A stretch of 61,915 nt of DNA from Actinotignum schaalii (GCF_028864145.1 NZ_JARBHJ010000007.1:1-61915); one strand, 5' to 3'; positions 19,167 to 28,256 are shown, counted from the first letter of the stretch. Translations and numbers: made by a program. Notes: a model not told the origin generated them from the letters alone.

Positions 19167-19936
19167 TTCGTACTCCTTCGCATGGTTGCCGAGGCGAGCA
19201 ATAAAGCAAGAATAATGACCCCAGCTAAAAGTCCGATACGAAGCCACGAATCTGAGGATAGCGAGCTGGATTCTAGGGTCTGCCGAACCACATCGACAGC
19301 CCACGTCATCGGGAGCACATCGGCTACCTTAGCTAGAAGTGCGGGCATGTGTTCATTTTGCACGAAGAGACCGCAAAGAAAGATCTGCGGAGCGACGAAA
19401 ACAGGCATGAACTGCACGGCTTGAAACTCCGTGCGAGCAAAGGCACTCGCCAACAAGCCAGAGGCAACACCGAACAGACCGTCAAGTAGCGCCACTATTA
19501 TGAGTCCCCACCACGGCCCCGCGAGCTCCACACCCATCGGCCCCAAAACTAGAACCGCGAGGATCAACGACTGGGCAACAGATAAGAATCCAAAAACTGC
19601 CCCGTACGATGCAATCAGGTTCCATCGGCTCAGCGGGGTGGTGAGGACGCGCTCGAGCGTGCCCGATGTCCGCTCACGCAGCATGACCACCGAAGTAACG
19701 ATGAACATCAGCAGCATCGGCAATACCGCAAGCATGATGGGGCCAATCGTATTGAAGAGAGGCGTGTGGCCGGCGGCGACGGGAACATCGACGAATACGA
19801 AATAGAGCAGCGTCAGCAGCAACACCGGCACCACCAGGATCAGACCGACGGTGCGGGGATCGGCCTTCAACTGGGAAATGATACGAGCAACGGTTGCGAA
19901 CGGCGAAGTGCGGCGAACGGCTGGGGTGACACTCAT
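19163..19936 (-). CDS. ABC-2 type transporter permease
   Basis: Membrane subunit of an ABC-2 (DrrB-like) exporter. At 257 residues it has about six hydrophobic helices, starting with VGLILVVPVLLLTLLYFVFV. The cytoplasmic RERTSGTLERVLTTPLSRW loop follows the second helix and is characteristic of ABC-2 permeases. It overlaps the ATPase gene by 4 nt upstream and the tetR gene by 4 nt downstream. The substrate is unknown; drug or lipid export are the usual roles of this type. Confidence 0.88.
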   Translation of the reverse strand: MSVTPAVRRTSPFATVARIISQLKADPRTVGLILVVPVLLLTLLYFVFVDVPVAAGHTPLFNTIGPIMLAVLPMLLMFIVTSVVMLRERTSGTLERVLTTPLSRWNLIASYGAVFGFLSVAQSLILAVLVLGPMGVELAGPWWGLIIVALLDGLFGVASGLLASAFARTEFQAVQFMPVFVAPQIFLCGLFVQNEHMPALLAKVADVLPMTWAVDVVRQTLESSSLSSDSWLRIGLLAGVIILALLLASATMRRSTK

Positions 19937-20661
19937 ACGGACTCCTTAATAAGAGCGAGAAATGCTTCCTCCGGATTATCTGTGCCGGTGCGATCTTGGA
20001 CTGACTCAATAGATTCTTGTGCCAAGAACTCGCCTTCGCGCATGAACAGCACTTCATCACAATGTGAGGCCTCGTCCATGACGTGACTGGATATAAGCAA
20101 GGTAACTCCTTCGGCGGCGAAACCTCGGAATACTTGCCACAGCTCCTGGCGGGTAATCGGGTCAAGGCCCACGGTGGGTTCGTCAAGCACCAGTACCTCC
20201 GGGTGGCCGACCAGGGCGCAGGCGAGCGAGGCACGGTTTGCCTGGCCTCCGGACAATTTTGTGATTGGCCGTGCCGCATAGTCGGTCAACTGCACCCGTC
20301 TGATGGCCTGCTCAACATCGGCGCTATCCGCCCCAACCAATCGGGCGAAGTAGGTGACGTTATCGTGAACGCTAATGTCTGGATATATCGAAAGTGCTTG
20401 ACTCGTGTATGCAACTTTGTGCCGCAGGGCCTTCGCTCCCGCAGGAAGCCCAAGAATTTCTATCGAGCCACTGGTGATGCGTTGCACGCCCAGGATTGCG
20501 CGCATCAGCGTGGTTTTGCCGCACCCAGAGGGGCCTAAAAGGCCTGTGATGGATCCGCGCGACAAGTTACAATTCAGGCCTCGTAAAACTGAGGTTGTAC
20601 CGCGGCGAATATGCAGGTTCCGCACCCTCACCACGGATTCAACACCTGTTGAATTTCTCAT
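19933..20661 (-). CDS. ABC transporter ATP-binding protein
   Basis: ATPase subunit of the exporter encoded with the following permease. It has Walker A GPSGCGKTT, a Q-loop around YTSQALSIYPD, the signature LSGGQANRASL, Walker B VLVLDEPTVGLDP and H-loop ISSHVMDEA. The 242-residue length is typical of DrrA-like subunits. The start MRNSTGVES is preferred; a TTG two codons upstream has a G-rich stretch at better spacing, so the exact start is uncertain. It is the first gene of the ATPase-permease-TetR operon, followed upstream by ~250 nt and tRNA-Ala. Confidence 0.9.
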   Translation of the reverse strand: MRNSTGVESVVRVRNLHIRRGTTSVLRGLNCNLSRGSITGLLGPSGCGKTTLMRAILGVQRITSGSIEILGLPAGAKALRHKVAYTSQALSIYPDISVHDNVTYFARLVGADSADVEQAIRRVQLTDYAARPITKLSGGQANRASLACALVGHPEVLVLDEPTVGLDPITRQELWQVFRGFAAEGVTLLISSHVMDEASHCDEVLFMREGEFLAQESIESVQDRTGTDNPEEAFLALIKESV

Positions 20662-20916
20662 GTGCAAGACATTACCCCCACAAAATAGGGAAAGCAACGG
20701 TTGGGAGAGTACTTAGTCACCACCGGCATGCGCGACGGCTTTTGCGTTTATATCCGGCGGTTTTTGATAGAAGGTCTTCCGAGCATTGCGCCTGGTTAGC
20801 GGCAAATAGATAGGGTAAATAGCCGGCTCATTCGACGCGAGGAGATGTGACGGAGAACGAACAAGAAAATAATAGAAACTGCCATATTACTGTGCATCGG
20901 AATAACATATTCCTAC

Positions 20917-20992
20917 TGGTGGAGCTAAGGGGATTCGAACCCCTGACCTCTTCCATGCCATGGAAGCGCGCTACCAACTGCGCCATAGCCCC
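20917..20992 (-). tRNA. tRNA-Ala (GGC anticodon)
   Basis: Read on the minus strand it gives a full cloverleaf. The acceptor is GGGGCTA pairing with TAGCTCC, the D arm GGCGCAGTTGGTAGCGC, the anticodon stem CTTCC/GGAAG with loop ATGGCAT (anticodon GGC), and the T arm contains GGGGTTCGAATCCCC. The discriminator is A and CCA is encoded (20917-20919). It decodes GCC alanine codons. It has its own promoter (21007-21035). Confidence 0.96.
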
Positions 20993-21006
20993 AAGCGACT
21001 TATAGA

Positions 21007-21035
21007 ACTTTAGTCGGAGAAGAAACGCTTGGCAA
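21007..21035 (-). promoter_or_regulatory. Promoter of tRNA-Ala
   Basis: On the minus strand, -35 TTGCCA (21030-21035), a 17-nt spacer and -10 TAAAGT (21007-21012) lie 14 nt before the mature tRNA 5' end. A TATAAG at 20999-21004 is a weaker alternative -10. Confidence 0.65.
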
Positions 21036-21083
21036 ATCAGAACCGGATTTTGTGTCAAGCATCGCATTCTTCCAGGTGGGTGC

Positions 21084-21743
21084 CTAGCCTTCCGGCCCTT
21101 CCACCTCAAAGTTCTTCACGGGATCGTGCTCGTCGGCGAGGAAACGGTTAAAGCCGGTGAGTCGCCATTGCGGCTTCGTATTCTTACGCCGCTGCAGCAT
21201 GGCCCAGTGGCAGTTATCCAGGCCGCCCAAGCCCTGCCATTGCGCCCCGCAGCCCAGGAGTACCCCGAGACCGCAGGTGATCGCCGCCCCGTGCGCGGTC
21301 ACAACCAGCAGGCCCCCATCCATATCTTCGCTAGCTTCCGTGATTGCCGCGGCCACGCGCGCGCCTACGTGTTCCTTTGTTTCCACGCCGACGCCTACGG
21401 GTTCCTCCCCGGCCCGCCACTGCGCGAATTCACGCGGGTAACGCTCGGCAATCTCGGTGCGGGTCAAGCCTTCGAACCGCCCAAAACAGCGTTCTTCTAA
21501 ACGCGCATCGGTTGCCACCTCGAGACCTACCAGCGTGGCGGCCTCGAGAGCAGTGGCATAGGCGCGCTGCAGCGGGGATGCCACAAAACGCGCCGGGCCT
21601 GCCGCGGCGATATAGGGAGCCACATAACGCGCCTGGCCCAGGCCTACCGCATTGAGAGGGATATCCGTGGAGCCCTGAATTCGCCAGGCCAGGTTGTAAT
21701 CAGTTTGGCCGTGGCGCCAGAGCAGGATGCGATCTGCCGTCAT
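21084..21743 (-). CDS. Histidine phosphatase family protein (phosphoglycerate-mutase-like)
   Basis: Member of the branch-1 histidine phosphatase superfamily. The catalytic motif LLWRHGQTDYN at residues ~6-16 supplies the phospho-accepting His. R and E of the pocket lie in FVASPLQRAYATAL and LEERCFGRFEGLT, and the second catalytic His is in VVTAHGAAI. The 219-residue length suits GpmB/CobC-type phosphatases; the substrate is not determinable. ATG overlaps the rsfS stop by 4 nt, so it belongs to the proA-nadD-rsfS operon. In actinobacteria a phosphatase next to rsfS is common. Confidence 0.88.
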   Translation of the reverse strand: MTADRILLWRHGQTDYNLAWRIQGSTDIPLNAVGLGQARYVAPYIAAAGPARFVASPLQRAYATALEAATLVGLEVATDARLEERCFGRFEGLTRTEIAERYPREFAQWRAGEEPVGVGVETKEHVGARVAAAITEASEDMDGGLLVVTAHGAAITCGLGVLLGCGAQWQGLGGLDNCHWAMLQRRKNTKPQWRLTGFNRFLADEHDPVKNFEVEGPEG

Positions 21744-22210
21744 GCATCTACCTCAGCGGCATCGGCCGCCTCAGAGTCCCCGGATTTCTCAGATTCCGGG
21801 GCGGGCTCGGGCACCGCGGGTGCCTGTGCCCCGGTAATAACCGCCTCATCATCCAGCTGAAGATCGACGTGCGGGCAATCAGCCCACAAGCGCGCGAGAG
21901 CGTAATCATCACGATCCTCATCGCGCTGGATATGTACGATGAGCTCCCCGTAGTCCAGGAGCACCCAGCGCGGATCAAAGGTCAATCCCTCGCGGCGCAA
22001 ACGCTGCCCGCCTGCCTCATCGAGCTTCTCTTCCACCCGATCCACAATGGCACGTACTTTCGGTTCCGAATCACCGGAAATAATAAGAAATACATCGGAA
22101 ATGGCGAAACGCTCACCAACATCAAGGGCTTCAATCGATGTTGCTTTTACTTCTGCCGCAGCCGCGGCTCCAATACGGGCGAGCTCTATCGCGCGGTCCG
22201 AAGCTGTCAC
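21740..22210 (-). CDS. rsfS: Ribosomal silencing factor RsfS
   Basis: RsfS binds ribosomal protein L14 and blocks subunit joining in stationary phase or starvation. The family core includes ALDVGERFAISDVFLIISGDSEPKVRAI (in order, split here by motif), GLTFDPRWVLLDYGELIVHI and the YALARLWADCP ending. A ~35-residue acidic Ala/Pro/Glu tail follows the core. Total length is 156 residues. GTG start overlapping the stop of the upstream membrane-protein gene by 4 nt (GTGA). The neighbours nadD and a phosphatase match the usual context. Confidence 0.92.
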   Translation of the reverse strand: MTASDRAIELARIGAAAAAEVKATSIEALDVGERFAISDVFLIISGDSEPKVRAIVDRVEEKLDEAGGQRLRREGLTFDPRWVLLDYGELIVHIQRDEDRDDYALARLWADCPHVDLQLDDEAVITGAQAPAVPEPAPESEKSGDSEAADAAEVDA

Positions 22211-23061
22211 AAGATCTCCTTGATATCAGGGGTAGTGCTGGATATTACAAAATCGAAAGGTGCAGCCTGCGCACCGTGCCGTAGGAAGAAGAACCCGATA
22301 ACGAGACCGAGCACCACGCTAATAACAATGAGCAGAAGCATGGTCACCGTCCAGCGCCGCGGCGAGGATTCCTCGTCTAGTTCATCCTCGTCCACATATT
22401 CGTGCGCGAGCGGATCCGGCTGCGCCGCGGGAACGGAAGCGGGCGGGAACGCCGCTGCGGCGTCGTTCCCCGTAACTCCTTCTCCTTCCGGCGCCGCATC
22501 CATCTGGGTGCCGGAAGCTCCCAAGGCATCATGTTGGGTGCGGGCGAGCAAGCGCTCGCGCAAGCTGCCACCTTCGGAAAACTCCGGCGCGGTCTCCTCC
22601 AGAGCGGGGGCTGGCGCCACAGCTGATGCGGAGGCCGTTAGCGGTGCCACGAGCGAATGCTCTTCCTCACCGATACGTGCCTCGGTATCCGCTTCGAAAC
22701 GGTCGAAAACGGAGATGCGCTCCCCCGCGGGTGCGGGTGCCGGAGATGGAGTTGTGAGCGTTGCAGCCGGTGTTTGTTCTTCACCGCTCGCGCGCGGCTC
22801 CGGTGCGGTCAAAGCCTCGCCTGCCTGAGTGGGAGCACCCTCCTCTTCGGTGGGCGGCTCCGCGGCCTCCGCTCCCCCAGCTATCTCAGCAGCTTCGGCA
22901 CGCTCGGCAAGAATAGCCCGCCGCCGCGTTGCCCGCACTACCGGAATATCCCGGGTGCGCCGCAATTCTTCTACCGGCGAAGCCTCGCCTTCTTCGAGAG
23001 GTTTCAAGAGTCCGCGCTCGCGCATCTCGCTGCGTGTGAGGCGCCGCCCGCCCTCGCTCAT
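22207..23061 (-). CDS. Hypothetical acidic protein with C-terminal membrane helix
   Basis: Not recognised as a named family. It is 284 residues long. A basic N-terminus ([19 protein letters not shown]) and an [20 protein letters not shown] helix lead into a long Ala/Glu/Pro-rich low-complexity middle. One strong transmembrane helix follows near residues 250-272 ([20 protein letters not shown]), with a short extracytoplasmic end. The long N-terminal part is thus predicted cytoplasmic. It sits between nadD and rsfS with 4-nt overlaps on both sides, so expression is coupled to them. In other actinobacteria this slot often carries a membrane-anchored or LytR-type protein. Function unknown. Confidence 0.75.
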   Translation of the reverse strand: MSEGGRRLTRSEMRERGLLKPLEEGEASPVEELRRTRDIPVVRATRRRAILAERAEAAEIAGGAEAAEPPTEEEGAPTQAGEALTAPEPRASGEEQTPAATLTTPSPAPAPAGERISVFDRFEADTEARIGEEEHSLVAPLTASASAVAPAPALEETAPEFSEGGSLRERLLARTQHDALGASGTQMDAAPEGEGVTGNDAAAAFPPASVPAAQPDPLAHEYVDEDELDEESSPRRWTVTMLLLIVISVVLGLVIGFFFLRHGAQAAPFDFVISSTTPDIKEIL

Positions 23062-23747
23062 TTCTTCTCCTCTCGGTACGACTGTCCTTTATTAAGCTTA
23101 CCCGGTGCCTCACGCTGGGCATAAAGTTTGTATTTTCTAATGTGCTGCACCACGCCTTCGGGCACCAAATACCAGATGGGCTCGTGGGCTTTCACCCGGT
23201 CGCGCACATCCGTGGAAGAAATCGCCATAGCGGGAACCTCCACAATTTCCACGGCATGTTTGGGCAACGCGGATACATCAATCGTATGCCCGGGGCGCGT
23301 GACGCCGATAAAACGCGCCATCCCCCACAGTTCCTCGGCGTTCTTCCAGCGCAAAATCTCCGGAATAACATCCGCTCCGGTAATGAAGTACAGATCCGCA
23401 TCCGGGTAGACCTCACGTAAATCCCGCAGGGTATCCACGGTGTAGGTCAGGCCGCGCCGCTCAATATCCACCCGCGATACCGTGAAGCGGGTATTCGATG
23501 CGGTGGCAATAACCGCCATGAGATAGCGGTGTTCGGCCGGGCTCACGTGCTGCCCCTGCTTGAAAGCGGGGCGGCCGGTGGGCACAAAAACTACCTCGTC
23601 CAGCCCGAAACGATGCTGCACTTCCGAGGCTGCCACCAGGTGACCGTGGTGAATCGGGTCGAAAGTTCCGCCCATGACCCCGATCCGCCGACGCCGGTGC
23701 TTGCGTTCGTCGAAAGGAATTTGCACCGGTTCGTCTTTATCGGACAT
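23058..23747 (-). CDS. nadD: Nicotinate-nucleotide adenylyltransferase
   Basis: Forms deamido-NAD from nicotinate mononucleotide and ATP. The nucleotidyltransferase motif [18 protein letters not shown] and the late motif ISSTDVRDR are both present. At 229 residues with start MSDKDEP it has normal length with a basic N-terminal extension. The ATG is preceded by GAGGGG, 5 nt upstream, and lies inside the 3' end of proA (11-nt overlap). An in-frame ATG six codons upstream is less likely. Operon with proA and rsfS. Confidence 0.94.
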   Translation of the reverse strand: MSDKDEPVQIPFDERKHRRRRIGVMGGTFDPIHHGHLVAASEVQHRFGLDEVVFVPTGRPAFKQGQHVSPAEHRYLMAVIATASNTRFTVSRVDIERRGLTYTVDTLRDLREVYPDADLYFITGADVIPEILRWKNAEELWGMARFIGVTRPGHTIDVSALPKHAVEIVEVPAMAISSTDVRDRVKAHEPIWYLVPEGVVQHIRKYKLYAQREAPGKLNKGQSYREEKK

Positions 23748-24999
23748 GCCCCTCGCCCTCTGCAATCCACGTGGTCGTGGTCATTTCTTCCAGCCCCATG
23801 GGTCCACGCGCATGCAATTTTTGGGTAGAAATACCAATTTCCGCGCCCAGCCCAAATTCGCCGCCGTCCGTGAACCGCGTCGAGGCATTCACCATCACCG
23901 CGGCGCAATCAACTTCGGAGGTGAACCGATTAATGGCACGCTGATCCTCGGCGACAATAGCTTCGGTATGACCGCTCGAATAGCGGGCAATATGCGCGAG
24001 CGCCGCCTCAATATCAGGCACCACCGCCACGGCCATCTCCAGAGCCAAATATTCCTTTTCCCAATCTTCTTCCGTTGCGGCCTGCGTGGGAATATCCCCC
24101 GCAAAATTCTGCGCGGTCGCATCGCAATGCAAGGTCACACCCCGTTCGTGAAGCTCACGCAAAATCCGCGGCACAAATTGCGGTGCGATATCCGCGTGGA
24201 CAAGAAGCGTTTCGGCCGCATTACACACGCTCGGCCGATGCGTTTTGGAATTAACGACGACGGCGCTAGCCCGCTCCACATCCGCGCTGGCATCTACGTA
24301 CACGTGATTATTGCCCACCCCGGTTTCGATCACGGGGACCAGGGATTCGCGCACGACCGTTTGGATAAGACCGGCGCCCCCGCGCGGAATAACAAGGTCC
24401 ACCAGGCCGCGCAATTTCATCAGTTCGACGGCGCCTGCACGCCCGAAAGCATCAATGGTCTGCACGCAATCGGGTGGGAAACCGGCCTCCGTTACCGCTT
24501 GACGCATGAGTTCGACCAGCACCTCGTTGGTGCGTATAGCAGCACTCCCCCCGCGCAGTATTACCGCGGAACCCGCTTTGAGGGCCAGGGTGGCCGCATC
24601 GACCGTTACATTGGGGCGGGCCTCATAAATCATGCCAATCACGCCCATGGGAACCCGCACCTGGCGCAAACGCATACCGTGAGCCGAGCGCGAACCGCGG
24701 ATCACTTCGCCAACCGGGTCAGCCAAGCCCACCACGTGTTCTACCGCCTGGGCAATGCCCTCGATGCGTTCTTCGGTGAGGAGGAGGCGATCAATCATTC
24801 CCGGGGAAAGCCGACCCTGTTCCCGGGCCACATCCTGCGCATTTGCCGCCACGATACGAGCGGTTTCCCTACGCAAAATTGCGGCGATACGGCAAAGAGC
24901 ATCATTTTTCGACGTGGTCTGCGCCCCGCGCAAAGAACGCGCAGCCTGGCGCGCGCGGCGGGCTACCTCGGCCACGCCCTCGGTTAACGTTGCGGTCAT
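23737..24999 (-). CDS. proA: Gamma-glutamyl phosphate reductase
   Basis: Second step of proline synthesis: reduces gamma-glutamyl phosphate to glutamate semialdehyde with NADPH. At 420 residues it is full-length. The catalytic Cys is in [12 protein letters not shown], and the family signature around [13 protein letters not shown] is present, as is the C-terminal [13 protein letters not shown]. In related genomes it directly follows proB. Here ~2 kb with trxA and a flavin-monooxygenase-like gene intervene. It is the first gene of the proA-nadD-hypothetical-rsfS-phosphatase run. Confidence 0.95.
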   Translation of the reverse strand: MTATLTEGVAEVARRARQAARSLRGAQTTSKNDALCRIAAILRRETARIVAANAQDVAREQGRLSPGMIDRLLLTEERIEGIAQAVEHVVGLADPVGEVIRGSRSAHGMRLRQVRVPMGVIGMIYEARPNVTVDAATLALKAGSAVILRGGSAAIRTNEVLVELMRQAVTEAGFPPDCVQTIDAFGRAGAVELMKLRGLVDLVIPRGGAGLIQTVVRESLVPVIETGVGNNHVYVDASADVERASAVVVNSKTHRPSVCNAAETLLVHADIAPQFVPRILRELHERGVTLHCDATAQNFAGDIPTQAATEEDWEKEYLALEMAVAVVPDIEAALAHIARYSSGHTEAIVAEDQRAINRFTSEVDCAAVMVNASTRFTDGGEFGLGAEIGISTQKLHARGPMGLEEMTTTTWIAEGEGHVR

Positions 25000-25167
25000 A
25001 GTCTCTACTTTAGGCCAGAAAGGCCCCCGTTACCGAATAGGAACACCGAAGAGGAACAGCGAGCGGGAATGAGGAGCACTCATATATATTCGGGCAATCT
25101 CATGGGAATAGCGCCGCCCGCCCCCGCGTTGCAGGTAGCGAGATTTCCAACAAATTTGAGGAGAACC

Positions 25168-25551
25168 ATGGCAACCGTTACTGTCACCACTGAGAACTTC
25201 AACGAGACCGTACACGAAGGCATCGTGCTGCTGGACTTCTGGGCGAGCTGGTGCGGACCCTGCCGTGCATTCAGCCCGATTTACGAAAAGGCTTCCGAAA
25301 AGCACCCCGATATCACCTTCGGGAAGGTAAGCACCGAGGATAGCCCGGAGCTCGCGGCGCATTTCCAGATTCAGGCGATTCCGACCATTATGGCTTTCCG
25401 CGATGGTATCCGCGTCTTTGAGCAGGCCGGGGCGCTGCCGGCCGGTCCGCTCGAGGATCTGATCGGCCAGGTCAAGGAGCTGGATATGGACGAGATTCGC
25501 GCCCGTCTCGCCGCTCACGAAGCTGAGGAATCCGCACAACAGGCTGAATAA
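25168..25551 (+). CDS. trxA: Thioredoxin
   Basis: Disulfide reductase of the cytosol. The active site is W-C29-G-P-C32 in DFWASWCGPCRAF, and the cis-Pro loop is IQAIPTIMAF. The protein is 127 residues, slightly longer than E. coli Trx because of a charged Glu/Ala tail. The start is fixed by GAGGAG 4 nt before the ATG; an in-frame ATG 33 codons upstream has no family sequence after it. It is alone on the plus strand between two minus-strand genes, with a strong hairpin after its stop. Confidence 0.95.
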   Translation: MATVTVTTENFNETVHEGIVLLDFWASWCGPCRAFSPIYEKASEKHPDITFGKVSTEDSPELAAHFQIQAIPTIMAFRDGIRVFEQAGALPAGPLEDLIGQVKELDMDEIRARLAAHEAEESAQQAE

Positions 25552-25575
25552 GCTACCGACTTTCCGCCAAGCACC

Positions 25576-25609
25576 GAGGGGCGAACTGGAATCAACCAGT
25601 TCGCCCCTC
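25576..25609. terminator. Bidirectional terminator between trxA and the LLM-like gene
   Basis: GAGGGGCGAACTGG (25576-25589) pairs exactly with 25596-25609 around loop AATCAA. The 14-bp stem lies between the convergent 3' ends of trxA (stop 25551) and the flavin-monooxygenase-like gene (stop 25627). It can serve both strands, although the flanking T/A runs are short. Confidence 0.75.
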
Positions 25610-25626
25610 ATTAATCCCAAGAAAAA

Positions 25627-26520
25627 TTAGGAAATTTCAGCGCGTCCGAAAAGCACCGGAAGTACTCCGCGCACCAGCGAAGCTAAATCGGTGCGGATGG
25701 AGGTAGGCCGGTAGATGATGCCATCTGCCGCACCCATCCCCAGCCAGGACTCGGTGGTATCCGCAACATCGTAGACCGTTCCCACCACGTGGGCGCTGCG
25801 GGTGAAATCCGGACCGCCCAGGGCCTGCACCAGGAAGAGGCGTTCGCGAGCAGCGGTGCGGGTAGCCGAAATAATGACGGTCATGTCGAGGAGGACCTGC
25901 AGGTCGGTATCGTATTCTTCTGCCGCCGTACGCAAAGCGAAACGGGCTTCGCGGGCGCGGTGCGCATCGGGCGCGGAGAGGCGCATCATCGGGGAAATAC
26001 CGCAGATTGCCCGAAGATTCAGATTCGGGACATCTTCAGCGCGCACGTGCGGCATGAGGCGTACCCCGGCCGCAATAGCATTTTCCACGTCGCTGCGCAG
26101 GGCCGCGAGGTCGGTAGCCGGGGTGATCGGAAGACTTACCAGAGCCGGGGTATCGCTGGAGTTCTGCTGGGTTCTGGCCACCGCTTCCCGTAAAGCCTGG
26201 GCCGTGGCGGGTACTTCTACCGCGATATCACCGCGGGCACGTGGACCCAGGCGGCTTGCCGTTTCCATCGCGGAGGCGACGCGGGCACCGGGAAGTACGA
26301 ATTCCCCGGAAAACTGGACGAAATCAAGTCCGCCTTTCCAGGCCGCATCCGCGCAGGAGGCCAGGTGCGCGATGGAAGCCCCGTGTGCTGGGCGCGCAGC
26401 TGCGCCGTCGCCGCAAAGATTCTCTCCGCCGCCGAGCGCCGAGAGATCGACTCCTAAAAATGTTTCTCTTAAAACTTCCTCATTCGTGGTGGTGCACAGG
26501 GTGGTCAATTGGATGGTCAT
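25627..26520 (-). CDS. Divergent luciferase-like (LLM class) flavin monooxygenase homologue
   Basis: TIM-barrel protein that resembles bacterial luciferase-like monooxygenases. After the N-terminal strand, AHLASCADAAWKGGLDFVQF matches the early helix-strand of the family. The C-terminal GTVYDVADTTESWLGMGAADG followed by DLASLVRGVLPVL matches the conserved LLM ending (domain closing with G-A-A-D-G and a DL..L..lvP.L helix). At 297 residues it is shorter than most (~340), and the middle is poorly conserved, so flavin binding and substrate are uncertain. It is monocistronic, preceded by a 575-nt gene-free region and sitting between proB and proA. Confidence 0.6.
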   Translation of the reverse strand: MTIQLTTLCTTTNEEVLRETFLGVDLSALGGGENLCGDGAAARPAHGASIAHLASCADAAWKGGLDFVQFSGEFVLPGARVASAMETASRLGPRARGDIAVEVPATAQALREAVARTQQNSSDTPALVSLPITPATDLAALRSDVENAIAAGVRLMPHVRAEDVPNLNLRAICGISPMMRLSAPDAHRAREARFALRTAAEEYDTDLQVLLDMTVIISATRTAARERLFLVQALGGPDFTRSAHVVGTVYDVADTTESWLGMGAADGIIYRPTSIRTDLASLVRGVLPVLFGRAEIS

Positions 26521-27095
26521 TAGTACTCACTATCAGGACGAAGACGGGCAGAGGGGGCACTGGCAGGCGCAAGAAGGCGCGCGCTCATAAAGTGGTGATG
26601 CCAGCGGCGCCAATGCGCCATGGTAATTCGATAGTCCGCGCACATGCTGGAGGTGAGGCCCTGGAGCGTGACAAACTGCGACATCGAATTCTCCGTTCTT
26701 CGTCGGCTCGGGTATTCCGAGCGATTGCGAGCGTGCTATATAAGCACTTGCGATAACGCTAGATCTTTATTGTCCAATAGGCAAGACAAACACGAGGGTT
26801 TTTTGCGCATATCACTATTCATTTATCGTGATTACTATTCGATCAAGGTGATGCAATACTTCGCTAAACTCTCGGGTGTCAGCGCTACAACCTGGGCGAA
26901 TAAAAATACCACCCTGCACAGCTAGTGCAAAATTATGCACGTTTCCCGTAGTTACAGGTCCGTAAAGTAAGACGTAACACAGATTTGTGCACGCCGCAGC
27001 GTTCCTGTGCGGATGCCATTGAAGCACGCTCGACCGGCACACGCCAAAGGCGGCGCACCAGCACCTGGAACAGGTGATGCTAACGGCGTGACCAG
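26521..27095. other. AT-rich gene-free region upstream of the LLM-like gene
   Basis: About 575 nt, visibly less GC-rich than the surroundings, with no frame resembling a known protein. It contains the start region of the LLM-like gene at its left end. A set of alternating boxes TGCAC (26915-26919), GTGCA (26925-26929), TGCAC (26936-26940) and a further GTGCAC near 26987 lies toward its right. A small hairpin CACCTG/CAGGTG (27062-27076) lies just past the proB stop. It may be a promoter/operator region plus a decayed insertion; no RNA gene was recognised. Confidence 0.5.
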
Positions 27096-28211
27096 TTAGG
27101 AGCCCAAGAGCACGATGTCATTGGCGTGCACCACCGGCTTCTTGCCGCGCGCCCCGGTGCTTCCCACCAGCTCGATCAGTTCTTCCACGCTATAGGCACT
27201 CAGACCCCGGGCAATAATTTCTCCGTGCCCATCACAAAGTTCCACGATATCCCCGGCCGCAAAACGGCCCGAGACCCCGATGACTCCCACCGGGAGCAAA
27301 GATGCGTGATTGCTCGTGACCGCCGCAACGGCGCCGTCGTCCAATGTAACCCGCCCCCGGGCCCGCGCCGCGAATTCCATCCAGCGCCCCCGCGCGGACA
27401 CATGCCGTTTGCTCGGCACGAACCAGGTTCCCACATTCTCCCCAGCCACGGCCCGCTGCACATTATCAACGTGGGTGAGAATCACGCCGACGCCACCCGA
27501 GGTTGCCAATTCGGCCGCCGCCACTTTGGTGCGCATTCCCCCGGTTCCGACCGCCGAACCCCGCCCGGTAATCCGCAGTCCGGCGAGGTCTTCCTCGCTG
27601 GTCACCTCCGCAATGCGGGTGGCGCCCGCCTCGCTGGGGGGCTTGGTATACAGGCCGTCCACGTCCGTGAGCAAAATAAGAGTGCCGGCACCTACAAGGT
27701 GGGCGGTCAGCGCGGCCAGCCGGTCATTATCACCGAAGCGCAATTCGTCAGTGGCAACGGCGTCGTTCTCATTAACAATCGGAACCACCCGCAAACGCAA
27801 AAGCGTACGCATCGCCGTAAGCGCATTGGCGTAGTGGCGCCGGTTCGTGACATCAGAGGCGGTGAGGAGCACCTGGCCCACGCTAATGCCATGCGCTTCA
27901 AAGCGTTCCTCGTACGCAGCCATGAGGCGGGACTGGCCCACCATGGCCGCGGCCTGCTTTTCCCGCAGGGAACGCGGACGGCCCAGCTTGAGCGGCCCGA
28001 TACCGGCCGCCACCGCGCCGGAGGATACCAGCACCACATCGACCCCGCGGGCGTGCACGTCCGCAATGGTGTTGACAAGAAGATCGAGGGTTTCCTGGTG
28101 CAGGGCACCGTCCGGCCCCGTCAAGGAGGAGGATCCCACTTTAATGACTATTCGACGGGAGTTCTCAAGGCAGTCACGCCGGGTCAGCGAGGTGGATGAG
28201 GTACCGGACAC
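27096..28211 (-). CDS. proB: Glutamate 5-kinase
   Basis: First step of proline synthesis: phosphorylates glutamate. An amino-acid-kinase domain occupies ~residues 15-265 (RIVIKVGSSSLTGPDG, VLVSSGAVAAGI, IPIVNENDAVA-like VVPIVNENDAVATDEL). A C-terminal PUA domain lies at ~278-371. Length 371 is normal. Feedback inhibition by proline acts on the kinase domain in this family. GTG start preceded by AAAGAG. It is 45 nt downstream of obgE, so probably the same transcript. Its partner proA is 2 kb away past two other genes. Confidence 0.94.
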   Translation of the reverse strand: MSGTSSTSLTRRDCLENSRRIVIKVGSSSLTGPDGALHQETLDLLVNTIADVHARGVDVVLVSSGAVAAGIGPLKLGRPRSLREKQAAAMVGQSRLMAAYEERFEAHGISVGQVLLTASDVTNRRHYANALTAMRTLLRLRVVPIVNENDAVATDELRFGDNDRLAALTAHLVGAGTLILLTDVDGLYTKPPSEAGATRIAEVTSEEDLAGLRITGRGSAVGTGGMRTKVAAAELATSGGVGVILTHVDNVQRAVAGENVGTWFVPSKRHVSARGRWMEFAARARGRVTLDDGAVAAVTSNHASLLPVGVIGVSGRFAAGDIVELCDGHGEIIARGLSAYSVEELIELVGSTGARGKKPVVHANDIVLLGS

Positions 28212-28256
28212 GAGTCACTCTTTCTTATCTGATGGTTCGGGACACCGCAGGCTAGT

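Noticed and set aside
20828-21109. A short frame covering the tRNA-Ala gene
   Set aside because: It is the tRNA and its flanks read as protein; the cloverleaf is complete.
26644-26925. A 93-codon plus-strand frame in the AT-rich gap
   Set aside because: No Shine-Dalgarno sequence, no family resemblance and composition expected of intergenic DNA.
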